Source of the DNA: Paraburkholderia lacunae
Lineage (GTDB): Bacteria > Pseudomonadota > Gammaproteobacteria > Burkholderiales > Burkholderiaceae
Direction: 5' to 3'
DNA: 64,000 nucleotides
NCBI RefSeq assembly: GCF_003353175.1
Contig: NZ_QHKS01000018.1
Span: forward strand, 95,056-159,055
This document shows, in pieces, positions 28,243 to 36,157 of this stretch (within the stretch, counting starts at the first letter, position 1; every line of letters starts with the position of its first letter). Position numbers and translations under genes: made by a program. The notes beneath the pieces were generated by a model. It ran no database searches. It was not told where the DNA came from and worked only from the letters and a program-made list of their open reading frames with translations.

Positions 28243-29451
28243 TTAGCCAAGGGAAGCTTGCGGGTTACCCGCTGCCAACGCTTCGGTACGGTTCGGCGCT
28301 GGCGGGTAGATCCACTGCGTGTTGATCATCTGTTTGCGCGCCTTTCCTTCCGCGTGCGTCAGTTTGATCTGTCGATCCCAGCCTTCCGAGTAAACAGCGC
28401 CCCATTCGCCAAGGTCGAGGCAAGTCGCATAGAACGGCTGTCTATATTCCAGTGTCGGAACACCGATCAGGTCTGCAGCCACGTTGTGCCCGCCGAATTG
28501 CCCCATCACGATAGCGTGTTGACAGGACATCAATGCATAGTGGCCGTCATCGTCGCTCCGAGCTCGCGCAACATCGCCCGCTACAAATACCTCAGGTGCT
28601 TCTGCCACGCGAAGATCAGGTGTCACCTCGACGCGTCCAAGTGGGTCAAGATGCGAGGAAACTTGCGCTGTCAGTGAGCTGGCACGCATTCCACCCGCCC
28701 AGATCACGGTCATGGCTGCGATACGGGTACCCGCCGCAGTGCGAACCCCGTCCGCATCGACCGACACTACGCCAGATCCAAGTACCGTCTCAACGCCCAG
28801 CGAGTCAAAGGCTTCGGATACATACGGCCGAGGATTGGGGCCGAGATCGGGACCGATATCGTCCTGGGATCCGATCACGATCACACGGACTGCCGCGTCG
28901 GCGCCAAACAACTCACGGATTCGCTTAGGCAATTCAGTTGCGACCTCGATACCCGTAAAGCCACATCCGACAACTGCAACCGTGTTGCGTGCTGGCGTAT
29001 CCGGCAGTTTCGCCAGCTCTGTGAAGTGGTTGTCGAGCGCTACCGCGTCCTCAATGCGATCGACAGAGAATGCGTACTCCGTCAGACCCTGAATCGGCGG
29101 CCTGTTTAACCTGCTGCCACTGGTCAACAGCAACCGGTCATAGGCGAGCGAACGCGTCGCCCCGTTGGCCGACACGACACTTACCGTCTTGTCATGAACG
29201 GATATCTCTTCGACACTGCCTTCCAGAAAATTTACGCCCACAGCGTCCAGCAGCGGACGCAGCGGTGCAGCCATCCGCTGCGGCTCGCTTTCGTACAGCC
29301 GCGGACGGATCTGCAATTCCGGTTTCGGGGAGATCAAGGTGATTTCAACGTCACTGCTCCTTACGCCGGCACCATCGAGCACGCGAGCCGCGCCTAGTGC
29401 ACCCCACACTCCAGCGAAGCCGGCACCCACTATCAGGATTTTCTGCGACAT
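28243..29451 (-). CDS. NDH-2-like NAD(P)/FAD-dependent oxidoreductase
   Basis: A 402-residue flavoprotein of the pyridine-nucleotide disulfide oxidoreductase class, closest to type II NADH dehydrogenases. FAD-binding GAGFAG (8-13 in KILIVGAGFAGVWG), the NAD-binding VAVVGCGFTGIEVA motif near residue 165 and the second FAD motif VFVAGDVAR are present. It would pass electrons from NAD(P)H to quinone or another acceptor without pumping protons. The start at 29451 follows GAAGG; a further in-frame start upstream adds non-family sequence. It sits among peroxide-defence genes, so a redox-balancing role is likely but inferred. Confidence 0.88.
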   Translation of the reverse strand: MSQKILIVGAGFAGVWGALGAARVLDGAGVRSSDVEITLISPKPELQIRPRLYESEPQRMAAPLRPLLDAVGVNFLEGSVEEISVHDKTVSVVSANGATRSLAYDRLLLTSGSRLNRPPIQGLTEYAFSVDRIEDAVALDNHFTELAKLPDTPARNTVAVVGCGFTGIEVATELPKRIRELFGADAAVRVIVIGSQDDIGPDLGPNPRPYVSEAFDSLGVETVLGSGVVSVDADGVRTAAGTRIAAMTVIWAGGMRASSLTAQVSSHLDPLGRVEVTPDLRVAEAPEVFVAGDVARARSDDDGHYALMSCQHAIVMGQFGGHNVAADLIGVPTLEYRQPFYATCLDLGEWGAVYSEGWDRQIKLTHAEGKARKQMINTQWIYPPAPNRTEALAAGNPQASLG

Positions 29452-30257
29452 GATTATTGCCTTCGGTTGGAAAATTACGAAGTCGACGATAAGCACCGAA
29501 CTCATAGCAACGGGTGCCTGCTTTATTCAGCGGCGAGTGTCGAGATCGCTGAGCATGATTCCCGAACTCGGAGAACGATGGCGGCCGCGCGCGCAAGCGA
29601 CATCACAGACGTCGCTTGCGCGGCACCGTCAGGACAGATCGTAGACTCGGACATCGAGGGCTAGTAGCCCCGCGAGCGAACTCACCATGTTGCCTCGACA
29701 ACAACAATCAACAAGACGGAACGACATCGGTATCAATTGCCGCGCTTACGTCCGTTGCCAGAAACGGAGCCGATGTCCGAATGTCCGAGCGTGATTGCGG
29801 GTAATTGTCCGTAGATGACGTGCGCAGTGAAAGGGCGGTGCTTTCCGGTGGGTGAAGCCCTTGATCTGCCTTTGATTGGTGCCGGGCGGGCAACGCCGTG
29901 TGTCTGTTTGCGTGTCTACCGCAACAGGCGGCGCCCGCCTACGATCACGATGTGCTTTAACGAGCGTAGCGCATGCTCAGGGCACATCCGACCCGCAAAA
30001 TGCTCTGTCGGAGTCCACTTCAACCAGCCGAGGATGGCCGTCCATCGGAAATCAGCACTGCGACGGACAGTGGGACCCACGCGCCGGCCACCCGTGGTCA
30101 TCGGCCTCAAGGAACCCGAACGCCGGTCACTAAAGTGCGAGCTGATCGTGGGAACATCGCGAATCAGGTCGATTTACCCGCGAAAAATCCCGGATTTTTC
30201 CTCACCTGCATTCGAGCCCGATTGGGGTATCGAGTGGTCGACAAAGGATAGCAAACC
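29452..30257. other. Long intergenic region upstream of NmrA-like gene
   Basis: About 800 bases separating divergent genes. Plus-strand frames (29815-30261) are Arg/Cys-rich with no recognisable domain. The only notable element is the inverted repeat at 30182-30200, annotated separately. Confidence 0.4.
30182..30200 (+). promoter_or_regulatory. Perfect AT-rich inverted repeat upstream of NmrA-like gene
   Basis: GAAAAATC-CCG-GATTTTTC is a perfect 8-bp inverted repeat with a 3-base centre, 57 bases before the ATG at 30258. In this GC-rich setting it could be an operator for a repressor or an LTTR. As RNA it would be a weak terminator-like hairpin with a T5 run. Only the symmetry is seen. Confidence 0.35.
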
Positions 30258-31013
30258 ATGAAGATCGTCGTCATCGGCGGCACCGGCCTGATTGGCTCGA
30301 AGGCCGTCGCCATTCTGCGCCAGAACCGCCACGAGGTCGTCGCTGCCTCACCCAGAAGCGGTATCAACAGCATCACCGGAGAGGGACTCAAGGAGGCCGT
30401 GGCCGGCGCGCAGGTGGTGATCGACCTCGCTAATTCACCATCATTTGAAGACAAGGCGGTGCTTGAATTCTTCGAGGCTTCCAGCCGCAACCTTCTCGCG
30501 GCCGAGGCAGCAGCGGGCGTCCGGCATCATGTCGCGCTATCCATCGTCGGAATCGACCGGACGCCCGCTAACGGCTATTTCCGCGCCAAGGTCGCGCAAG
30601 AGAAGCTGATCGAGACCTCCGGCATCCCCTACACCGTCATCCGCTCCACGCAGTTCATGGAATTCCTCGGCGGCATCGCCGCGTCAAGTGCGGATGGAAA
30701 CGTAATCAGGGTTTCACCAGGCCTGTTCCAGCCCATCGCGGCTGACGACGTTGCTGCGATCGTTGCAGACGTGTCGCTCACGGCGCCGCGAAACGACATC
30801 GTCGAGATCGCCGGCCCGGAACGAGCGCCGTTCAACGAAATCATCGCCCGCTATCTGAAGGCCGCCGGCGATCCGCGTGAGGTCGTGAGAGACCCCGAGG
30901 CCCGATATTTCGGCGGCCTGGTCGAGGAGCATTCGCTCGTGCCGTTGGGCGAGGCCCGCCTCGGCCGCATCGGTCTCGACGAATGGCTCCGCCACTCGCA
31001 GGCAGGAGCCTGA
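30258..31013 (+). CDS. NmrA-like NAD(P)-binding oxidoreductase (paralogue 1)
   Basis: A 251-residue atypical SDR/NmrA protein with the nucleotide-binding loop GGTGLIG (7-13) near the N-terminus. Blocks AAAGVRHHVALSIVG (about 90-104) and YTVIRSTQFMEFLGG (about 130-144) are characteristic of the uncharacterised NAD(P)H-binding family common in Burkholderia; no classical YxxxK is obvious. It is clearly homologous to the intact copy at 39195 and to the relic at 18172. Such proteins act as oxidoreductases or redox sensors and are often controlled by ECF41-type sigma factors; one such factor lies 4 kb downstream. Confidence 0.88.
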   Translation: MKIVVIGGTGLIGSKAVAILRQNRHEVVAASPRSGINSITGEGLKEAVAGAQVVIDLANSPSFEDKAVLEFFEASSRNLLAAEAAAGVRHHVALSIVGIDRTPANGYFRAKVAQEKLIETSGIPYTVIRSTQFMEFLGGIAASSADGNVIRVSPGLFQPIAADDVAAIVADVSLTAPRNDIVEIAGPERAPFNEIIARYLKAAGDPREVVRDPEARYFGGLVEEHSLVPLGEARLGRIGLDEWLRHSQAGA

Positions 31014-31046
31014 TCCTGCATCCGCCAGCCGAATGATAGGAGCGCG

Positions 31047-31292
31047 ATGAACGCATCCTTTATCCGGTGCTTGCCGCCATCCTGTCGTTCGGCAGCGTGT
31101 TCACGGACGCGCCGCAGTCGAGAGAACGCCAAAGCGCCCCTCGTCTACCAGCATGAGTTGCCGAACGTTCCGGGCAAGAGCATCACAGGCGCGTCCGCGT
31201 CGAATCCTACCCGGGGGGCTACTCGCCCGGGCACACGCATCTCAGATCCGCCTTCATCTAACGTCTACCAGGCGGCACGTTCCGCCTCGTGA
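31047..31292 (+). pseudogene. Cupin-domain secreted protein, frameshifted remnant
   Basis: Pieces of a secreted cupin are readable in three different frames. They are MNASFIR, then VLAAILSFGSVFTDAPQ (signal-peptide-like) one frame over, then APLVYQHELPNVPGKSITG back in frame one, then RVESYPGGYSPGHTH in the third frame, followed by a stop. The order and the PGGYSPGHTH metal-binding motif fit a small cupin like the intact one at 33725. At least two frameshifts and loss of the second half make it non-functional. Confidence 0.7.
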
Positions 31293-31318
31293 TTGATTGA
31301 CACGACTAACTAACCATC

Positions 31319-32191
31319 ATGCGTACCATCCAGATCCTGCTTCAAACGACCATCCTGCCTTGCAGCGACAACTGGTCAATTGCGCGATTCAGCCGCCTGG
31401 CGGAATTACTGCGGACACGTCAGGATCCTGAAGGGCGCGTGACGTTCAATGTCGTTGCTCGGGACCGCGAGCGGCTCGGGCAACCGGACCCGATTCTTTC
31501 TCGTCTCGATGAAACCGGGTTCGACGAGTTGTGGTTGTTTGCCGTTGACGAAGGCGACGGTCTGACCTCCGAAGATTGCGGAGGGATCACGCGATTCCGA
31601 CGGGCAGGTCGCGGCCTGTTGGTCACGAGGGATCACATGGATCTGGGCAGTTCGCTGTGCAGTTTAGGCGGGGTGGGCAAGGCACACCACTTTCACACGC
31701 GCAACTTGGATCCCGACCATTCCAGACGTGTGGCCGACGACCCGTTCTCAACCCACATCTCCTGGCCCAATTTTCACTCCGGCACAAACGGAGACTTTCA
31801 GGAAGTCACGATCGTTGGACCCACACATCCAGTATTGGCGGACCCTGACTCTCCTGGCGGCGCAATCCGCTTCCTGCCCGCACACCCCCATGAGGGCGCC
31901 GTTAACGCTCCTGACGACGAACCAGCTCGAGTGATCGCACAAGGCAAAAGCAAAGTAACAGGCAAGCGTTTCAATCTTGCAGTCGCATTCGAACCTTCGG
32001 TTCGGGGAGGTCCCGCAGTCGCCCAAAGTACCTTTCATCATTTTGCCGACTACAACTGGGACACTCGACTTGGTTGTCCGAGCTTTGTGACCGAACCTCC
32101 TGGGAACGGGATGCAGACCGAGCGGCAAGCCCTGCGGGACATCCACCGTTACTCGGTCAACGTCGCGCTGTGGCTGGCTGGAGCGATCTGA
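31319..32191 (+). CDS. Conserved hypothetical protein, ThuA/GATase-like
   Basis: A 290-residue soluble protein. The pattern FDELWLFAVDEGDGLTSEDC, then GRGLLVTRDHMDLGSSL, suggests an alpha/beta class I glutamine-amidotransferase-like (ThuA-like) fold, with a terminal HFADYNWDTRLGCPSF block. I do not see a convincing Cys-His-Glu triad, so amidotransferase activity is not claimed. The ATG at 31319 lacks a strong Shine-Dalgarno. It lies downstream of the cupin relic on the same strand; function is unknown. Confidence 0.65.
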   Translation: MRTIQILLQTTILPCSDNWSIARFSRLAELLRTRQDPEGRVTFNVVARDRERLGQPDPILSRLDETGFDELWLFAVDEGDGLTSEDCGGITRFRRAGRGLLVTRDHMDLGSSLCSLGGVGKAHHFHTRNLDPDHSRRVADDPFSTHISWPNFHSGTNGDFQEVTIVGPTHPVLADPDSPGGAIRFLPAHPHEGAVNAPDDEPARVIAQGKSKVTGKRFNLAVAFEPSVRGGPAVAQSTFHHFADYNWDTRLGCPSFVTEPPGNGMQTERQALRDIHRYSVNVALWLAGAI

Positions 32192-32577
32192 ATCCGTTTG
32201 CGCAGAATAGGACTATCGAAGCGAGCCATCTGCGGCGAGTTCCAATCGCAACGTGGCGAGTTGCACGAGTTCCTTGACCAGCGTGTCAGCGGGCGACGTA
32301 CTCAGGAGATACTTGCGCGACCTGTTCCATCACACTTCATGCCAGAAGGTTCATGCGATCACCCACCGTTTGTTGCTTTTCAGGCAACACGGAAACCGCA
32401 GTGCGCAGTCTTCTATGCCGAACAAGATACGCATACGATAGCGTTCAGATCCGCTTCGTGCGCTATCAACGCCAACGATTTCTGAATCAACCGGAAAGGG
32501 ATACTGATAAACCTCATGCAGCTCCTTCCCGCTCGAGTGTTACGACCACGACGAAATCATTTTCTCAGGATCATAAA
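32192..32577. other. Intergenic, no recognisable gene
   Basis: About 390 bases. A plus-strand frame at 32198-32485 has plausible composition (GEFQSQRGELHEFLDQR) but no recognised domain and a poor start. It may be a gene relic. The stretch also holds the promoter of the DedA gene at 32578. Confidence 0.35.
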
Positions 32578-33255
32578 ATGTTTTCCCATGAGCTGCTTTC
32601 TCAGTATGGAGCGTTGATCGTATTCTTCAGCGTGCTAGCCTCATCGCTCGGTCTGCCGTTTCCTTCCATCACGACGCTAATGACGATCGGCGCGAGCATC
32701 GCCAGTGCGAGATATGACCTCGCGCGTACGCTGCTTCACTTCGTCATTCTGCTCGGTGCCGCCGTTTCCGGTGGTGTTCTTGGCGACTTCCTCTGGTTTC
32801 AAGGCGGCAAGCGCTACGGCAGACGCGCCCTCCAGTTGGTATGTAAGCTGTCGTTCGCGAGGCAATCGAGCGTTACTAGATTCGAGTACTTCTTTTCTCG
32901 ACGTGGCGCGCGTGCGTTAATGATTGTCCGTTTTGTGCCCGGCCTTTCGCTGATCGCCGTTCCTCTTTGCGGAGCCATGGCAATCAAAACACGCTCCTTT
33001 ATTTTGCACGACTGCGCCAGCGTATGCATATGGGCATGCGCTGGTCTCCTCGCGGGTGCGCTGTTGGCCGATCGACTCGACGCATTGTTCGCACGCCTTC
33101 ACCAATCTGGATGGCAGGTGTCGTTGTTGGGCATCGTCGCGATGGGTCTTCTTTGCCCTGTATGGCTTGCTCATAGGGCTCGCACACGAACCCCGGTGGC
33201 AGACAGGCCACCGGGCGCGCCCCTCTGTACCGCCGGCATTGCGGGTTATTGCTGA
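32578..33255 (+). CDS. DedA-family membrane protein lacking the rhodanese domain
   Basis: A 225-residue inner-membrane protein homologous to residues 1-200 of the DedA-rhodanese fusion at 15475. It shares MxSHELxxxYG at the start, GDFLWFQGGKRYG (about 70-82) and RFVPGLSLIAVPLCGAMA (about 119-136). After the last membrane segment it ends in a short Arg/Pro-rich tail instead of the rhodanese domain, and no rhodanese sequence is recognisable in the 130 bases beyond the stop. The paralogue may therefore be a 3'-truncated duplicate, or a natural DedA-only form. The ATG at 32578 has only a weak Shine-Dalgarno (AGGAT). Confidence 0.82.
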   Translation: MFSHELLSQYGALIVFFSVLASSLGLPFPSITTLMTIGASIASARYDLARTLLHFVILLGAAVSGGVLGDFLWFQGGKRYGRRALQLVCKLSFARQSSVTRFEYFFSRRGARALMIVRFVPGLSLIAVPLCGAMAIKTRSFILHDCASVCIWACAGLLAGALLADRLDALFARLHQSGWQVSLLGIVAMGLLCPVWLAHRARTRTPVADRPPGAPLCTAGIAGYC

Positions 33256-33724
33256 TCAACGCGAGACCAAATCGGCACGAACACCGCAGGCCCTCCCTCA
33301 AGCGTCGAATAGCCCAGACTCGTCTGGTCCGATATTCGTAAGCCTTGTATCTTTTCTCTTCACAAGGTACAAGGCTTCGCGCAAACACTGAATGCCAACC
33401 TCACGTTATCGAATCGTCCATCAACTCATAGGATGACGTATCAACTATATATTGATGAGCGTCTGATCGACCGTCTGCTGGGCCTTGATCGTCTGTGAAT
33501 TTGCCAGGTAGTCGAGCTGCACCGTGATCAACCGAGGCAGGCTGGCGCGTGTTGCCGCCGAGTATGGCAACGTCTGAATGCTTCCATTTCTCTGTGGCGG
33601 ATGCATCTGGGCCCGCTTTCGCTGCGCAGATCCGCCGGAACTGGAATCGGCCCGCGACGACGTAAACGTTGATGCCAGCGGCAAGCCAAACGGGCAAAAC
33701 CAGAGCTTCACCACACGAACGTGC
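33256..33724. other. Intergenic with a 9-bp inverted repeat
   Basis: About 470 bases. AGCCTTGTA (33341-33349) and TACAAGGCT (33368-33376) form a perfect inverted repeat with an 18-base loop. No T run follows, so it is not a standard terminator. A minus-strand frame at 33445-33714 (ending QTIKAQQTVDQTLINI) looks protein-like but is not recognised. Confidence 0.4.
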
Positions 33725-34132
33725 TTACTTCTCCGGCACGAGAACAGGCGCGCCTTTGTCCTTCAGAAGAAGCACGATGAACTTCGCGGGTTGGGTCTGG
33801 CTTGCGTTGCGGCCGACGGTGTGTACATCGTTAGGACCTTCATAGAAGGTCTGCCCAGGCGTGAGCGTGACTTCCTTGCCGCCCTTGACCTGCATCACGA
33901 TCGACCCCTCCAGCACATAGACGAAGGCGTGCGCGTGATGCCGATGAACGGGATCGACAGAACCCGGTGGATAGGTCACGGTGATCATCAGCGCTTCCTT
34001 GCCGGGATAGTCGTCGAGCGGCTTTGTCATCAGCGGTGTCACGACGGCTTCGGGAGCCGCCGCACAAGCCACGCCGATATGTGCGCCCGCGACGACGAGC
34101 ATTGCGATTGCCGTGTTCTTTAGTGAAAACAT
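33725..34132 (-). CDS. Secreted cupin-domain protein
   Basis: A 135-residue protein with a signal peptide (MFSLKNTAIAMLVVAGAHIG, cut near ACA-AAP). The single cupin barrel shows the first metal motif PVHRHHAHAFVYVLEG and the second block FYEGPNDVHTVGRN. The start at 34132 is preferred over the longer frame because it opens the signal peptide. Small periplasmic cupins of this type are found beside AhpD-like and sigma-factor genes in Burkholderia; substrate unknown. It is the last gene of a minus-strand row: ECF sigma factor, AhpD-like protein, cupin. Confidence 0.85.
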   Translation of the reverse strand: MFSLKNTAIAMLVVAGAHIGVACAAAPEAVVTPLMTKPLDDYPGKEALMITVTYPPGSVDPVHRHHAHAFVYVLEGSIVMQVKGGKEVTLTPGQTFYEGPNDVHTVGRNASQTQPAKFIVLLLKDKGAPVLVPEK

Positions 34133-34203
34133 GGTCTGCCTGCCAAATGACGCGTCCCGCACATGCGGGACGAAGGTGGAAAGGAACGGAAGAACCGGAC
34201 GGT

Positions 34204-34683
34204 TCAGGCGAGGTTCGCCCTGTCGAGGCCGAACGCCTTGTCGGCCGAACCCGGCACGGTCCTGAACGCGACGTTCGCGCGGTTCCAGGCGTTGATGGAC
34301 ATCACTTCGTACGTCAGGTCGGACAACTCCTTCTCGGAGAACTGCGTACGCACGCGTTCGTAGATATCGTCGGGCACGCCGAGTTCGGCAAGCGTGGTCA
34401 ACGCTTCAGTCCACACGAGTGCGGCGCGCTCGCGCGGCGCGAAGAGCGTCGATTCGCGCCAGATCGCCAGGTGATGGAGGCGCAGTTCACGCTCGCCGTG
34501 CAGGCGTGCTTCCTTTACGTGCATGTCGACGCAAAACCCACAGCCATTGATCTGCGACGCCCGGATCGAAACGAGATCGCGGATCGATTCTTCGATTGCG
34601 CTGTCCTTCAGTTGATTGCTGAATTCAAGGAATTTCTTGAACAGCTCCGGCGATTGCTGAATGTAGTTGATACGCTGTGTCAT
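34204..34683 (-). CDS. AhpD-like carboxymuconolactone decarboxylase family protein
   Basis: A 159-residue AhpD/CMD protein with the redox core VSIRASQINGCGFCVDMH, giving Cys48/Cys51 and His55. Predicted to be a trimer-forming peroxidase partner or thiol oxidoreductase. GGGAGAAG precedes the ATG at 34683. It is separated from the upstream ECF sigma factor gene by 178 bases that contain a relic reading frame. Genes of this family are the classic neighbours and targets of ECF41 sigma factors, which supports transcription by the factor at 34862. The family's C-terminal extension is present and unremarkable. Confidence 0.9.
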   Translation of the reverse strand: MTQRINYIQQSPELFKKFLEFSNQLKDSAIEESIRDLVSIRASQINGCGFCVDMHVKEARLHGERELRLHHLAIWRESTLFAPRERAALVWTEALTTLAELGVPDDIYERVRTQFSEKELSDLTYEVMSINAWNRANVAFRTVPGSADKAFGLDRANLA

Positions 34684-34709
34684 GGACTTCTCCCGGTGAA
34701 CACTCGCGC

Positions 34710-34829
34710 TTAGCGGATGTCGTTAGCGGCAATGCGCCGCACGAAGTCATCGTAGGCCGACGTGGCGTAGCGCGGTAGACCCGCAAACGGGATCACGGTG
34801 TTGTCCCTTTGGCACCAATCAAACGCAAG
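34710..34829 (-). pseudogene. C-terminal protein relic between sigma factor and AhpD gene
   Basis: An open stretch of 39 codons reads FDWCQRDNTVIPFAGLPRY, then SAYDDFVRRIAANDIR and a stop at 34710. It has no start codon and looks like the genuine C-terminus of an oxidoreductase or epimerase rather than random sequence. I cannot name the family. It suggests that a gene between the sigma factor and the AhpD-like gene has been deleted. Confidence 0.4.
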
Positions 34830-34861
34830 CTAGCGCAGGCAGGCCGGAGAAATATCAGCGT

Positions 34862-35743
34862 TCAGGTATTGCCGTGTGCTGCGGCGATACGTGCCAGCTT
34901 GTCGGGATTGCGCTGCACGAGAATACGGGCGATGCGCGTGCCGTCTGTTTCGAACGACTGCGCCGATTCGAGCTTGCCTTCGACAAATCGCAGCAGCGCC
35001 CATTGACCGTTGAGCATCACGAACCTGATGCTGAGTTCGCTGCCGTAGCGCCGGCACGCAGCGTAGAAAAGCTGTGCGATGCGCCGGCCGCCAACCATCG
35101 GTTTCGGGAAGCTCGGCACCTTGCCGCCGCCGTCGCCGACTAGCATCGCGTCTTCGGCCAGCAAGGCATTGATCGCAGTGAAATCGCCGCGCTCCAGCGC
35201 CTGCGCGAAGGTCTGCAGCAGGCGGAGATGGGTTTCGCGCGGCACGGCATAGCGTGGACGTTCATCCCGTAGTTGCGCTTTGGCACGGCTGACCAGTTGG
35301 CGGCACGCGGCCTCCGTCTTGCCGATGGCTTCGGCGACTTCGTCATAGTCCGCGTCGAAGACCTCGCGCAGCAGGAACGCTGCGCGTGCTTCCGGCGTAA
35401 GCCGCTCGAGCAACATCAGAAATGCCACGGAGACGTCGTCGGCACGCTCTCTGCCCCCTTCTGGCGTAGCAGCCGGGTCTGTCATTTCAGGTTCCGGCAA
35501 CCATATACCCGAGTAATGTTCACGTTGAGTTTTTGCCGCACGAAGACGGTCGATGCACAGGCGCGTCGCAACTGCGACAAGCCACGCTTCAACGTTTTCG
35601 ATGACCTCCCGGGGCGCCGTATGCCAGCGCAGCCAGACATCCTGCACGACATCTTCGGCCTCGGAAATTGTCCCCAGCATCCGATACGCAATCTTGTGTA
35701 GCCGAGGGCGAAGCCCATTGAAGGCACTTGCGTCGTCGTTCAT
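34862..35743 (-). CDS. ECF sigma factor, ECF41/SigJ type with SnoaL-like C-terminus
   Basis: A 293-residue sigma factor. Sigma-2 (about 5-75) carries RMLGTISEAEDVVQDVWLRW; sigma-4 (about 115-165) carries DYDEVAEAIGKTEAACRQLV. The remaining 110 residues form a SnoaL-like domain with the ECF41 hallmark motifs DGGGKV (about 210) and NPDKL near the end. In ECF41 factors this extension replaces an anti-sigma factor and modulates activity directly. The ATG at 35743 follows GGAGAGA; the longer frame is rejected. Its downstream AhpD-like and cupin genes are the likely regulon members. A CGTCACAC element about 90 bases upstream resembles an ECF41 -35 box, so autoregulation is possible. Confidence 0.9.
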   Translation of the reverse strand: MNDDASAFNGLRPRLHKIAYRMLGTISEAEDVVQDVWLRWHTAPREVIENVEAWLVAVATRLCIDRLRAAKTQREHYSGIWLPEPEMTDPAATPEGGRERADDVSVAFLMLLERLTPEARAAFLLREVFDADYDEVAEAIGKTEAACRQLVSRAKAQLRDERPRYAVPRETHLRLLQTFAQALERGDFTAINALLAEDAMLVGDGGGKVPSFPKPMVGGRRIAQLFYAACRRYGSELSIRFVMLNGQWALLRFVEGKLESAQSFETDGTRIARILVQRNPDKLARIAAAHGNT

Positions 35744-36157
35744 GAACAAATCTCTCCAGCCGTGTGAAAACTTGGGCGCCAGTCCAACAACCCTCTGACA
35801 GCTGGATATTGCCACGCATGGAGTTGAAATCGCCGTGTGACGTTGCCCGGATGGTCCGAACATGATGCGGCGCCGGAATCGAACCTGGCCGACATCATAT
35901 GCATGTCTAGTCCTCAACAGAAGACCAAAAAAGGACGCCCCCGTGTTGTCTTAAGAACAACAATCACCACTTGAATCAACCGTAGCATGAAGTCTGATGG
36001 AAGATTTTTCTGTCATATGTCACAAAAGTCGAGTGTGCAACGTCTTAGGGGAGGAGCAGTCCGATCAGTGTCAATTGGGCGCAGAACGTGGCGCTGGGTG
36101 CGCACGTTGTCCGCGTCTTTTTTCATTACTCACCTGCGGTAGCCTGAGACACACAAA
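35744..36157. other. Divergent intergenic region, sigma factor / bestrophin
   Basis: About 410 bases with no gene seen. It contains the presumed sigma-factor promoter (CGTCACAC on the minus strand, complementary to 35835-35842) and AT-rich DNA around 35920-36030 that probably drives the gene at 36158. Confidence 0.4.

Noticed and set aside
29877..29886. TGGTGCCGGG, a 10-base match to the tRNA-Leu 3' end, as a left attachment site
   Set aside because: Too short to be significant in 64 kb, and no extension of the match or adjacent integrase was found.
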